The notes: generated by a model not told the origin, from the letters alone. DNA of 64,000 nt from Xylophilus rhododendri (GCF_009906855.1 NZ_CP047650.1:248001-312000), one strand, 5' to 3'; numbered from the stretch's first letter, positions 18,400 through 26,384 are shown. Made by a program: numbers and translations.

Positions 18400-19041
18400 A
18401 TGCTTAAATCTTTTCGGGCCGTCGTTTTCACCGCAGCTGCCGCGATGGCAGGTGCAGGCCATGCAAGCACCTATTCAAACGTGGCAGGAGGTGGAAATGG
18501 ATTGTTCATGTTCGACGGCCCGATGGGAGCGGCAGAAACATTCACCCTGACAGAAGCCAGCACGATCGAAAACTTTGCACTGTACGGCGCACAAAATGAG
18601 GCAGGCAATTTCACCATATCAAGCTTCAGCAATAATCAACTCACCACCTTGTTTAGCGGTACCACCATTTCAACGCTCTACTCGGGCAATTTTCTGATGC
18701 TGCCCACGGTTTATGCCTACAGCATTTCGGATATCGACCTGAACGTGGCCGCGGGCACTTATGCATTCAGCTGGACCGCCGCGGGCAGCGACCGCGCCAT
18801 CCTCGGCAATCACCAACTGCCGGATGCGCTGACGGGCCTGGGCGGTTTCACCGTGGGCACGACGTTTGTTCCGAGCCCCAGCTTCGACATAGCCTACACG
18901 GCCAACATCGTGCCGCAGGCCTTGCCGGCGGTGCCGGAGCCCGCGAGCTGGGCGCTGCTGCTCGCCGGCCTCGGGATGCTGGGTTGCGCCGCCAAGCAGC
19001 GGCGTGGAGCTAGGGCGCAGCCGCGTCTTCGTGGCTTTTGA
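18400..19041 (+). CDS. PEP-CTERM sorting-domain protein
   Basis: A 213-residue exported protein with N-terminal signal (MLKSFRAVVFTAAAAMAGAG, cleaved near HAS) and a classic C-terminal sorting signal: VPEPASWALLLAGLGMLG, hydrophobic helix, then an Arg-rich tail. The central region is rich in Ser, Thr, Asn and Gly, as is usual for these surface or exopolysaccharide-associated proteins. The partner protease, exosortase, is not in the window and must be encoded elsewhere. A ribosome site (GGAG) lies upstream of the ATG. Its 3' end overlaps the convergent gene by 32 bases. Confidence 0.85.
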   Translation: MLKSFRAVVFTAAAAMAGAGHASTYSNVAGGGNGLFMFDGPMGAAETFTLTEASTIENFALYGAQNEAGNFTISSFSNNQLTTLFSGTTISTLYSGNFLMLPTVYAYSISDIDLNVAAGTYAFSWTAAGSDRAILGNHQLPDALTGLGGFTVGTTFVPSPSFDIAYTANIVPQALPAVPEPASWALLLAGLGMLGCAAKQRRGARAQPRLRGF

Positions 19042-19732
19042 GCTTCTTGCGAAGCAGGCCGGCCATTGCATCGACACGGCCGTCGAACGCGGCGTCGAGG
19101 ACTGAAGGAAACGCGGCGACTTCCTGCGTCGCATGCAATTCGGCCTGCTCTTTTTCCTGGACGGCGGACTGGAATACCGCAGCAAGGCTTTTCAATTCAG
19201 CCAGGATGTCATCGGGATAATAAATCGCGTTGGCATTGACGTAGGCCTCGTATTCCCGAGACGCATCCTTGACCAGCCGCATATGCTGGTTGCTCCTGAT
19301 GGCATCGAATTCTTTTTGCCTGGCAAATCCGCCCAGCGATTTCACCCGGTTCATGTCGGACTGGTACCACTCCATATCCCCCATCAGGCGATCCAGCTCG
19401 GACAGGTCCAGGTATTTCACATCGATTTGATGCTTGGCCGGCGCCACGAAAAAATTCCACAGGCTGCGGGCTTTTTCGAGTCGCTCCCATGTGCCGGGCA
19501 ACACAGCGAAATCCCGCTCCTGCAACTTCTTCTCGGCCAGCATGGCGGCCATTTCCTGCCGGAGTTTTCCCACCAATACCTGGTGCTCCTTCGCCATGAT
19601 GGCCACGCGCTCGGCAAAACTGGTCTCCATCCATTGCGTGCCGACCCAGCGGAATATCCAGAAAGCCACCGCTGCGGCGATCACACCGCCCAAAATCATC
19701 TGACTGAGCGAAGATAACAATTGATCTTCCAT
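19010..19732 (-). CDS. Membrane-anchored coiled-coil protein of unknown function
   Basis: A 240-residue protein beginning MEDQLLSSLSQMILGG, with one N-terminal transmembrane helix (about residues 12-32), followed by a long helical, coiled-coil-prone region (AERVAIMAKEHQVLVGKLRQ and AAMLAEKKLQERDF). Tyr/Trp-rich segments such as GDMEWYQSDMNRV suggest a folded cytoplasmic helical domain. I do not recognise the family. The ATG at 19732 starts just before the membrane helix; longer frames upstream lack coding character. Confidence 0.6.
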   Translation of the reverse strand: MEDQLLSSLSQMILGGVIAAAVAFWIFRWVGTQWMETSFAERVAIMAKEHQVLVGKLRQEMAAMLAEKKLQERDFAVLPGTWERLEKARSLWNFFVAPAKHQIDVKYLDLSELDRLMGDMEWYQSDMNRVKSLGGFARQKEFDAIRSNQHMRLVKDASREYEAYVNANAIYYPDDILAELKSLAAVFQSAVQEKEQAELHATQEVAAFPSVLDAAFDGRVDAMAGLLRKKLKSHEDAAAP

Positions 19733-19794
19733 GCCACTTTCCGAAATTTCAAGCCGGCCAGATCGCCACTGCCGGGATACCGCAGAATCGGCGG

Positions 19795-20112
19795 GTGAAC
19801 ACCCATCGCCCCGATTCCAAGCCCTCCACCCCACCTCGCCGCCGACGCAGGGAAGACGCCGAAGACTTCGCACGCACCCAAAGCTTCGACGCCGAGCCGG
19901 TAGACCCGGATCTCGATGTCACTTCATCCGGATTCGGCGGACACATGGCCCCGCCGCAGCAATTCGCCGATCTGTGGCTCGACACCTCGTCCGCGCAACG
20001 CTGGCGTCATACCCTATGGCTGGCGCTCGGCTTCGGTGCGATCCTGGGGTCTGCTTTGACTGCCGCAGTCTTCCTGCTGCTGCCAGGGGCACTACGGGCG
20101 TTTGGATACTAA
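19795..20112 (+). CDS. Small single-pass membrane protein, hypothetical
   Basis: A 105-residue frame starting at GTG. Residues 1-70 are polar and Arg/Pro/Asp-rich; residues about 72-100 form one hydrophobic helix (LWLALGFGAILGSALTAAVF). It is divergent from the membrane coiled-coil gene, with about 60 bases between starts. Function unknown. Confidence 0.45.
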   Translation: MNTHRPDSKPSTPPRRRRREDAEDFARTQSFDAEPVDPDLDVTSSGFGGHMAPPQQFADLWLDTSSAQRWRHTLWLALGFGAILGSALTAAVFLLLPGALRAFGY

Positions 20113-20142
20113 CTCCCTGGCGGCGGTGCGCCAGGTCGATGA

Positions 20143-20328
20143 TCAGGACAAGGTGAACACCAGCGCGCCCAGTGCAACCAGGCCCAGACCATAAGTCAGA
20201 CCAGCCGCCACGAGATTTTTCCAGTTGTCGCCGCTCAGGTCGGGGGCGTCGAATCCGCTGGCCAGGGTGCTGTCTGGATACAGGTCGGAGTTACGTCGGC
20301 CTGGTCGCAGCAATTCTTTTTCGTCCAC
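20143..20328 (-). CDS. Small single-pass membrane protein, hypothetical
   Basis: A 61-residue frame starting at GTG (MDEKELLRPGRRNSDLY) and ending with one hydrophobic helix (LVAAGLTYGLGLVALGALVF). It faces the previous small membrane gene tail-to-tail. Size, polar N-terminus and C-terminal helix are consistent with a real tail-anchored mini-protein, but nothing more can be said. Confidence 0.4.
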   Translation of the reverse strand: MDEKELLRPGRRNSDLYPDSTLASGFDAPDLSGDNWKNLVAAGLTYGLGLVALGALVFTLS

Positions 20329-20557
20329 GTCCTATCCCCAAAATGAAAGACGAAGAGTGCGTGGAATCAGGGGAAAACGCTGTAGGACATCGCGCCGCCG
20401 TCATATTGAACCCGTGTCCAATCAGGCCAAAATAGAAAGTGCGCACTAGCACAGCAATTTCAAATCAACGAGGCCCTCATATGTTGGGCGCTATCTCGTT
20501 TGCCCGGTGCGCCAATTCGCGGTTGCGGCTTGGCGCTTTTTCAATCTGAAAGGGTCG

Positions 20558-20965
20558 CTAAGGCTGCCCCTCGCAAGCTGCGGTACCTTCAGGCAAATGC
20601 ACCCAAGCAAGCCTGCGCTTGGTCCAGATCTCCCGACCAGGGTTGCCAAGTTCATTTCGCTGCCGGATCGTTCCGGTGCGCAACGAGTAAGCCGCCGGAT
20701 TCTCGACTGCGCAGGCATAGAGCGGACTGCCGCAATTCTCACAGAACGCCAGTACGCGCCTCGAGCCACTGGCTGCGGTTTTGACATACGTACGCGGCAT
20801 GCCCCGAATCAGGCAAAAGGAGGCGGCAGGCGCAGAGATGTTCGCCCGAAACGCGGAACCCGACTGAGTCTGGCAGTCTGCGCAATGACAGACCGTGAGG
20901 CTTCCAGGCTGAACTTCCGCTTCATACGCAATCGCACCGCAGTGGCATTGACCATCAACTTTCAT
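20558..20965 (-). CDS. GFA/CENP-V family zinc protein
   Basis: A 135-residue protein with the zinc-coordinating cysteine pattern of the GFA (glutathione-dependent formaldehyde-activating-like) family: GQCHCGAIAYEAE, VCHCADCQTQSGS and FCENCGSPLY. Members bind two zinc ions; some act on S-hydroxymethylglutathione, most are uncharacterised. It stands alone, so no pathway can be inferred. Confidence 0.85.
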   Translation of the reverse strand: MKVDGQCHCGAIAYEAEVQPGSLTVCHCADCQTQSGSAFRANISAPAASFCLIRGMPRTYVKTAASGSRRVLAFCENCGSPLYACAVENPAAYSLRTGTIRQRNELGNPGREIWTKRRLAWVHLPEGTAACEGQP

Positions 20966-21046
20966 TTTTCATGTCCCGATATGAGGATCCGATGCTGCCG
21001 TAGAAGCACTCTCGGCACCATCCGTGAGAGCCCGTGCTTCAGGTTT

Positions 21047-22252
21047 TCAATGTTCCGCTTTTTCGTCCTTGATGGCCAAAGCGAGCAGCAGCTTCAGCAA
21101 ATCGGTCTGACGCTTCGTGCCCGTTTTTGCATAAACCGCCTTCAGCTGATTTTTCAACGTATTCTGCGAAATACCTAGACGCTCGGCCATTTTTGAATAA
21201 GACCCGCCCCTCAGGCATTCGATTGCCGCGCAAGCTTCCGCAGGCGTCGTTCCAAATGTTCGGCACAACACGTCGGGGTCGACAGTGCCGGCATCCGTGA
21301 AATCGTAAGCAATGACGATGGTCGTCGCGGTGTCTTGATTCGTGCGCCCTTCAAAAGCGCTTTGCCCAAAAAATGGTGCCGCGTGCAAGACACACCCTGG
21401 CGCACCGGCGTCGCCGGGAAGGAACAAGGAATTGGAAAAGTGCTCGGCAGCATCCGACATCGATGTTTTCAAAGTGCCGGCCAAATATTCCTGAAATCGC
21501 GCAGAGTAACTGTCCAGGCGCGGCGGCAGAACTATTCTCTGGGTGTCAGGCCCGGCGTATTCCACGGAAACGGGATCGCCCTTCGCCAGGAATTTTTGCG
21601 CCGCGAGATTGGTAAATTTCAGATAATGATGTTTATCCAACAGCATGACTGCAGCCGGCAGCCGATTGATTGCCGCCAGAGTGGTGGCGGCTTGCAATTG
21701 GCTGTCACGCAAATGAAACATCACCCCCAAGGAGCGGGAAATATGCGCCAACAATCCCTTCATCAATCCGACCGTCTCATCGTCGAAATCCGGATCCGAT
21801 GGCCGGCGGTAAAGGGCCAGCACCGTCGGAATTTTGTGAGCGTCGCTGCTATTGAAAACCAGACCGGAGCAGACCTTTCCTATTCCTATCGGCTCCCACA
21901 ATAGCCGATAGAACTTCGTATTCGATATTTTCTCGAAGGGCACCAGTTCAGAACCGCGTATGACAGTACCTTCAACGCCGTCAAACATTCGGCGCGCCGA
22001 AGCTTCTGCGACAAAAGGATCTTCGGCCGGGCTTTGCACAGCCCATAAATCAAGCGCTTTTTGCGGCAGGTTATGTGGAAACAATAGTCCACCGTGGCTC
22101 GGCGCGTGCATCGGCGTATACAGCAATCCATGGCTCGCCTTCAGCATCGTGGCAAGCTCTTCCAGCACCACAGGCCAGTTTGTGGGCGCCAAAGCCGCAT
22201 CGTAGATGCGATGGATCAGCTTGTCGTACTCAGAAAATCTAAGCGAGGACAT
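21047..22252 (-). CDS. LuxR-family transcriptional regulator with N-terminal sensory region
   Basis: A 401-residue regulator. The last ~65 residues form a GerE/LuxR helix-turn-helix: TTPAEACAAIECLRGGSYSKMAERLGISQNTLKNQLKAVYAKTGTKRQTDLLKLLL. The N-terminal ~330 residues look like PAS/GAF-type sensing modules (IYDAALAPTNWPVVLEELA; AAVMLLDKHHYLKFTNLAAQKFL). This layout is common in betaproteobacterial solo LuxR proteins that are not acyl-homoserine-lactone receptors. The ATG at 22252 is chosen over 22345 because the coding pattern begins there. It is the last gene before the accessory island. Confidence 0.8.
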   Translation of the reverse strand: MSSLRFSEYDKLIHRIYDAALAPTNWPVVLEELATMLKASHGLLYTPMHAPSHGGLLFPHNLPQKALDLWAVQSPAEDPFVAEASARRMFDGVEGTVIRGSELVPFEKISNTKFYRLLWEPIGIGKVCSGLVFNSSDAHKIPTVLALYRRPSDPDFDDETVGLMKGLLAHISRSLGVMFHLRDSQLQAATTLAAINRLPAAVMLLDKHHYLKFTNLAAQKFLAKGDPVSVEYAGPDTQRIVLPPRLDSYSARFQEYLAGTLKTSMSDAAEHFSNSLFLPGDAGAPGCVLHAAPFFGQSAFEGRTNQDTATTIVIAYDFTDAGTVDPDVLCRTFGTTPAEACAAIECLRGGSYSKMAERLGISQNTLKNQLKAVYAKTGTKRQTDLLKLLLALAIKDEKAEH

Positions 22253-22397
22253 GAATTTTCCAGTTTCAATGCGGGACTGGCACAACGAGGAGGAATGCCC
22301 GTGAACGGGAAATGGAAGACCTCGATGGTAAATACATGTAACCACCTCATCAACCGTCTCGCAGCGCCGGCAGCCTATGCCGGGAAGCCACCGTACG

Positions 22398-22449
22398 GCC
22401 CGTCGAAGGCTTCCTCACCATGCTCGCGGCCTTCCCTACCCCGGAGAGG
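22398..22449 (+). pseudogene. Remnant of the 3' end of a phage regulator gene
   Basis: This short stretch resembles the last coding part of the regulator gene at 39424-39804 (right copy about 39674-39721). It can be translated as VEGFLTMLAAFPTPE against VDGFRTMLAAFPTPE, but a one-base insertion breaks the frame afterwards. It directly abuts the left copy of the 63-bp repeat, as the intact gene does at the right end. It appears to be all that is left of an earlier, related element. Confidence 0.6.
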
Positions 22450-22512
22450 CCCACAAAGCAGAAAACCCCGCCAGCGGTCAAGCTGATGGGGTTTCAAACT
22501 GGCGGAAACGGA
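22450..22512. repeat. Left copy of the 63-bp direct repeat (candidate attL)
   Basis: Identical over 63 bases to 39722-39784. It contains the terminator-like hairpin AAACCCC...GGGGTTT and the last 12-13 bases of tRNA-Ser including the encoded CCA (seen here as TGGCGGAAACGG). Beyond 22512 the tRNA resemblance decays quickly (AGATTCCGGCCTC against GGGATTCGAACCCTC), so this is not a functional tRNA. Repeats of a tRNA 3' end at both ends are the usual mark of tRNA-targeted integration. Confidence 0.8.
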
Positions 22513-22536
22513 AGATTCCGGCCTCACGCGCGGCTC

Positions 22537-22845
22537 TTATTGCGCGACTGCGCAGATCACTAGTACGTCGGGGTAGAGCAGGCAAAAGACATCGACCAGG
22601 TCGTCGGGGGGTCGCAGGCCGGCTGGCAGCTGAACCGTGAATCTGTAGTAATCGACGGCGCCGGGGTAGGTGTCGATCGGCTCACGCTCATGGACTTGCC
22701 AGTCGTACAACTCGGCGAATTCAGTCCACTCGAGCTGTGCAGCTACATGGAAGAGGTTGTGGAGTACCGCCTGGGCGACAGGCCTGCCAAGATCCGCGAG
22801 GGTTTCGAGAAACGCCGGGTCTTGCTCGACATCGAACTTAATCAC
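22537..22845 (-). CDS. Putative toxin of a toxin-antitoxin-like pair
   Basis: A 102-residue protein starting at GTG (IKFDVEQDPAFLETLADLG...). It contains FAELYDWQVHEREPIDTYPG and DYYRFTVQLPAGL, then a hydrophobic C-terminal strand pair. The GTG overlaps the stop of the upstream small gene by eight bases, the tight coupling typical of antitoxin-toxin operons. It resembles TumE-like (DUF6516) proteins only loosely; I cannot name the family with confidence. The RelE and PIN motifs are absent. Its position immediately inside the left repeat fits a stabilisation module of a mobile element. Confidence 0.5.
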   Translation of the reverse strand: MIKFDVEQDPAFLETLADLGRPVAQAVLHNLFHVAAQLEWTEFAELYDWQVHEREPIDTYPGAVDYYRFTVQLPAGLRPPDDLVDVFCLLYPDVLVICAVAQ

Positions 22846-23047
22846 CGCGCTTGCGAAGCACCTTTTCGAGGCTGGCCATGGCCGACTCATAAGTCGAGGC
22901 CTGGGCCGTGCCTGCAGCAATGAGCGAGGCGTGCAGCCGGCTGTTGAGACGAGCGACAGGCTGCGAAGGCCCGACCCGCCGACGCACGGCAGGCAAGGTC
23001 TCACCGTCAACGTCTGACGTGTGAAGAGCAAGTTGGCGTTTCAACAT
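22838..23047 (-). CDS. Putative antitoxin
   Basis: A 69-residue basic protein (MLKRQLALHTSDVDGETLPA..., ending SLEKVLRKRGD). Its stop overlaps the start of the next gene by eight bases. Size, charge and predicted helicity fit an antitoxin, but no helix-turn-helix or ribbon-helix-helix motif is obvious. The role is inferred from gene arrangement only. Confidence 0.45.
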   Translation of the reverse strand: MLKRQLALHTSDVDGETLPAVRRRVGPSQPVARLNSRLHASLIAAGTAQASTYESAMASLEKVLRKRGD

Positions 23048-23307
23048 GGGTAGAACACTATCACAAGGACTGCCGCGGCGCACGGTACCCGACGAACCCC
23101 GCAAGGGAAGAAGGCCCTCGCCCCAGCATGGCGGCGACCTCAAGGACTGCCAACCATGATCTGAGCGAAGCAAGCCCCACCGCGTCCGCGAACAACGTTG
23201 TGGAGCCCTGCCGGCCAACAACAGGCGGCCGAAAGCACGATTCTTCGCTGCAGATCTGCCGGTCACCGTTCGCGCACCAGGCAGCAGCCCAAGCGGACGA
23301 AGTCCAG

Positions 23308-23898
23308 TCACTCGCAACCACCCTGCTTTCGCCTTTTGTCTCTAGCTCGATAGACGGCCCTCTTGACCACGGAAGAAGAGACCCCGAATCGCCTTCCGAT
23401 AATGTTGTAGGTCGTGCCTCCGGACAAATACGCCGCAACTGCGGCTTGCTCATCTTCTCGTGAGAGCTCGCAGATACGGCCGGGAAACTTGCCGCGTGCG
23501 CGGGCAGCCATCTGGCCGGCAATAGACCGCTCCCGGATGATTGCGCGCTCCAGCTGGGCGACGGCGCCGAGGATCTGAACCACGAACATGCCCATGCTGT
23601 TTGTCGTGTCCAGCGGCTCGGTCACGCTCTTGATAGTGGCGCCCGCCCGCTCGATGCGGCGCAGTATGTCGAGCAGGTCGGACAGGCTGCGCGCCATCCT
23701 GTCGATCTTGTAGACAACTACCGTGTCTCCTCGCTGCAGGCTGCCGATACATCGCGCCAATTCCGGCCGGCCGCGCTGGCTTGCACCGCTGGCTTTTTCC
23801 TCAAAGATCACGCTGCATCCCGCAAGTCGCAATGCATCCAGCTGCAAATGCGTTTCTTGCTCGCGTGTAGACACTCTTGCATAACCGATCGTCGCCAT
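23308..23898 (-). CDS. Small serine recombinase (resolvase/invertase family), copy 1
   Basis: A 196-residue recombinase. The catalytic domain starts GYARVSTREQETHLQLDAL (nucleophile Ser in ARVST), continues with EEKASGASQRGRPEL and DTVVVYKIDRMARSL (the conserved Arg pair), FVVQILGAVAQLERAIIRER and the long E-helix. The C-terminus has a Hin-like helix-turn-helix (GGTTYNIIGRRFGVSSSVVKRAVYRA). All catalytic residues look present. The second ATG at 23898 is preferred because an AGGAGG site sits eight bases before it. It may act on DNA of the island, as an integrase, resolvase or invertase. It is clearly different from copy 2 at 29813. Confidence 0.88.
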   Translation of the reverse strand: MATIGYARVSTREQETHLQLDALRLAGCSVIFEEKASGASQRGRPELARCIGSLQRGDTVVVYKIDRMARSLSDLLDILRRIERAGATIKSVTEPLDTTNSMGMFVVQILGAVAQLERAIIRERSIAGQMAARARGKFPGRICELSREDEQAAVAAYLSGGTTYNIIGRRFGVSSSVVKRAVYRARDKRRKQGGCE

Positions 23899-24319
23899 TT
23901 CCATTACCTCCTGGTTTGATCCGGACGGACCATAACGGAAGAAGCAAACTAGTTGCGCGTAATCTTTTGTTTAGTTCCGAAATTGCATTCAGCCATATCA
24001 GGGCGAGATGCATCACGCTAGCGACTGCATTTTTGCGATTAAAGCGAAGGTTAAGTAGCGGGAACGCGTTATGGGTGGTTTGCGATCCAACACCCTATGG
24101 ATTTTCGCCAATCCATTGATTTCGCAGCAAAATTTGTACGATTTGCCAAATTCAGATTTCGCCAGAAATGGCTGGAACGATTTTTCCGGCGTATTCAAAC
24201 GCAACAGGAGACACGCAAAACAGCCATTAATCACGCTCAGTAAGGGTCGTGACGATTGCTTCTCCCTTCAAAACTTCACGGCTGCACGCGTTGAATAGGA
24301 GAACGCTTTTTGCTGTGGC
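23899..24319. other. AT-richer stretch without a recognised gene
   Basis: About 420 bases between recombinase 1 and a small unknown gene. It has lower GC than its surroundings and only short frames in several phases, none with a recognisable domain or good ribosome site. It may contain the recombinase promoter and crossover site, but I see no clear dyad. Confidence 0.4.
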
Positions 24320-24649
24320 TCACGTGTAATACGGGCCGTGCACGTGGCCTTCCCACTCGAACGGGAGAATGGGCTCGGTGGTGCATAGCCAGGTCTGATC
24401 GAGACTCTTGCGCCCAGGCTCGGAGCCTTTAAGCAACATGCCTCGGCGGATGCGCGTGAGCCTGGCGTATTCCAGTTGCGGAATGACATCCTTGCCTCCT
24501 ACGCAGAGCCTTGCGATCAGCACCAGCTGCGCCCAGTGCTCCGTGGACATTTCGATGGTCAGCTCGCCATAGGCGGGCTTGAGGTATCGCCGTCGCTCCT
24601 CGGGGATGGGCGTTCCGGCGTGCCTCAGGCGGTAGACGTGCATCCGCAT
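24320..24649 (-). CDS. Hypothetical protein, one of two tandem paralogues
   Basis: A 109-residue protein, MRMHVYRLRHAGTPIPEERR..., with a core QLVLIARLCVGGKDVIPQLEYARL, then LLKGSEPGRKS, and an aromatic C-terminus. The core aligns with the preceding gene (LATLCTPTHEYVIPCLDFARI, LLLTGQELVPR). Its ATG directly follows the stop of that gene (TAG-ATG). The family is unknown to me. It lies in the minus-strand, LexA-flanked group. Confidence 0.55.
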   Translation of the reverse strand: MRMHVYRLRHAGTPIPEERRRYLKPAYGELTIEMSTEHWAQLVLIARLCVGGKDVIPQLEYARLTRIRRGMLLKGSEPGRKSLDQTWLCTTEPILPFEWEGHVHGPYYT

Positions 24650-24892
24650 CTATGGCTCCAACCGCGGGACACACCACCAACTCTGAGGATAGTGGTCCGC
24701 TGAACGCGATTTCAAGCTGAGATCGCGCGGAACCAGTTCCTGGCCGGTGAGAAGCAAGCCACCGGAGTCGATCTTCTCGATCCTGGCGAAGTCGAGGCAG
24801 GGGATCACATATTCATGCGTTGGCGTGCACAGGGTTGCCAACATGACTTCATTGCGGCCAGAGCGGCGTACGCGGGCATAGAAGGAAAGCAC
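24650..24892 (-). CDS. Hypothetical protein, second tandem paralogue
   Basis: About 80 residues if started at the GTG at 24892, where similarity to its neighbour begins (LSFYARVRRSGRNEVML against MHVYRLRHAG); the frame is open up to an ATG at 24973. It shares the core LATLCTPTHEYVIPCLDFARIEK with the next gene and ends in a Trp-rich tail (QSWWCVPRLEP). The tandem arrangement suggests a gene duplication, or two subunits of one complex. Function unknown. Confidence 0.5.
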   Translation of the reverse strand: MLSFYARVRRSGRNEVMLATLCTPTHEYVIPCLDFARIEKIDSGGLLLTGQELVPRDLSLKSRSADHYPQSWWCVPRLEP

Positions 24893-24992
24893 GCCGCTTC
24901 GCGCCCTGTCGCGCACTTCCGACTTGAGAAGCGGCGAGCCCCAATGGCACTTTCGATAGACGACACAAAACACGGATCACCAGCCGAAGAGT

Positions 24993-25301
24993 TCAGACGA
25001 GGCGGATTTCGAAATAAGCTCCCATGCCTTCGCCGAGATCACGCATGCCGGCCTGCTGAGCCAGGTTGCAGGCTCGCTGCCAGGCAGTCGCGAGGGCGGC
25101 GATGTCGCCCTGTGGCGGTTCGTCCGACTCGGTTGCGGACTGGAAAGCCCGATAGGCCGCGACGACCTGGTCAGCGCCGCCCAGGGCCTTCTGCAAGGTG
25201 CCGGAATAGCGAGCTTCGGCGCGGATGCGTTCGGCCGGGGGGAGGAAGTCGCCGCCCTCGAGGCTGACGACGTAGGGGGACTCAATGACGGTATCGGACA
25301 T
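24993..25301 (-). CDS. Hypothetical protein under a LexA-like operator
   Basis: A 102-residue, acidic, mostly helical protein (MSDTVIESPYVVSLEGGDFL...). No domain is recognised. Its ATG is 21 bases from a LexA-type box, and the two paralogous genes follow on the same strand, so the three probably form one DNA-damage-inducible transcript. Confidence 0.55.
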   Translation of the reverse strand: MSDTVIESPYVVSLEGGDFLPPAERIRAEARYSGTLQKALGGADQVVAAYRAFQSATESDEPPQGDIAALATAWQRACNLAQQAGMRDLGEGMGAYFEIRLV

Positions 25302-25321
25302 GGCAGCATCTCCAAAAATAG

Positions 25322-25341
25322 TACTGTGCAAATATACAGTG
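25322..25341. promoter_or_regulatory. LexA (SOS) box between divergent genes
   Basis: TACTGTGCAAATATACAGTG matches the proteobacterial LexA consensus CTGT-N8-ACAG exactly, including the flanking TA. It lies centrally between the starts at 25301 (minus) and 25360 (plus), so one LexA dimer could repress both directions. The presence of an SRAP gene on the plus strand supports an SOS link. Confidence 0.75.
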
Positions 25342-25359
25342 TCTTGGCAGAATGGAGCA

Positions 25360-25668
25360 ATGCGTATCGAACAACTCGCCATCGCCCTCCTCAGCCCGCT
25401 GGCCGTGTGGCTCACGCAGCAGCCGGGCAACGAACGCCGGCAGCGCTGGGCCTGCGTGGTGGGGCTGGTGTCCCAGCCGTTCTGGTTCTACAGCGTGTGG
25501 CTGTCGGGTGACTGGGGGATCGGAGTGGGATGCGTGATCTACACCGGGATCTGGGTTCAAGGAGCCTGGCGGTACTGGGTTGCACCGCATCGGAAGTCTT
25601 GGCCGCTGCGGGTGGACACCCGGGCCGGCTCGCCGCGGATCGAATGGCGGAGACCGACGCATCGGTAG
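25360..25668 (+). CDS. Small membrane-associated hypothetical protein in the SOS group
   Basis: A 102-residue protein: MRIEQLAIALLSPLAVWL forms a first hydrophobic helix, followed by a second aromatic-rich one (VVGLVSQPFWFYSVWLSGDW and GCVIYTGIWVQG), ending in a basic tail. A GGAG site precedes the ATG. It lies immediately downstream of the LexA box and 38 bases before the SRAP gene. Unknown family, possibly a two-helix inner-membrane protein resembling phage-encoded small membrane proteins. Confidence 0.5.
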   Translation: MRIEQLAIALLSPLAVWLTQQPGNERRQRWACVVGLVSQPFWFYSVWLSGDWGIGVGCVIYTGIWVQGAWRYWVAPHRKSWPLRVDTRAGSPRIEWRRPTHR

Positions 25669-25706
25669 CAGGAATTACCCCTCGTGCGGACAGCACAATG
25701 GGGCCC

Positions 25707-26384
25707 ATGTGCAGTCATTACGAAGCGCCCTTGCGGCAGCTGCTGCAGTCAGGCTTCCCCAGCGCGGCGATTCCAGGCGCATGGGACAAGCCGGACATGT
25801 GGCCGGGATACGTCGGGCCGTTCATTCGCCGACCGGCCGAGATCGACTCCGGCGATGAGGCGGTGCCGCCGCTGGAGGTACTGGCGGGGAATTTCGGGCT
25901 GATTCCGGCCTGGTCGAAAGACGATGGGATGGCCAAGCGGACTTACAACGCCCGCTCGGAAACGGCGGCGGAAAAACCGGCGTTTCGGGATGCATGGCGG
26001 CACGCACAGCATTGCATCATTCCGGCCGAGGCTATCTATGAGCCGGACTGGCGGAGCGGCAAGGCAATGCCAACGCGGATCGCGCGCAGCGACGGCGAGC
26101 TGATGGGAATCGCGGGGCTGTACGAGCGGCGGCCGGTCGGCGATGGCGGCTGGGCGTACAGCTTCACGATGCTGACGCTCAATGCGGACGTGCATCCGAT
26201 CTTCAAGGAGCTGCATCGGCCCGACCCCACAAAGCCTGCGGATCTGCAGGACAAACGGATGGTGGCGATATTGCCGCGCAGGCTTTACGACGCCTGGCTT
26301 GATGCGCCGGCGGACCGGAGCATGGATTTCATGCGGCAATTTCCGGCAGATCGACTGTTCGCCAAAAGCGCCGACAAAACCTAA
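25707..26384 (+). CDS. SRAP family protein (YedK/HMCES-like abasic-site crosslinker)
   Basis: A 225-residue member of the SOS-response-associated peptidase family, which covalently shields abasic sites in single-stranded DNA through its N-terminal cysteine. The start is set at 25707 because the essential Cys must be residue 2 (MCSHYEAP); in-frame upstream ATGs would bury it. Other conserved features are GLIPAWSKD, the NARSETAAEKPAFRDAW segment with Asn and Glu of the active site, CIIPAEAIYEPDW and the FTMLTLNADVHPI region (usual T-x-x-A and H). Expression is probably controlled by the LexA box at 25322 through the preceding small gene. Confidence 0.92.
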   Translation: MCSHYEAPLRQLLQSGFPSAAIPGAWDKPDMWPGYVGPFIRRPAEIDSGDEAVPPLEVLAGNFGLIPAWSKDDGMAKRTYNARSETAAEKPAFRDAWRHAQHCIIPAEAIYEPDWRSGKAMPTRIARSDGELMGIAGLYERRPVGDGGWAYSFTMLTLNADVHPIFKELHRPDPTKPADLQDKRMVAILPRRLYDAWLDAPADRSMDFMRQFPADRLFAKSADKT

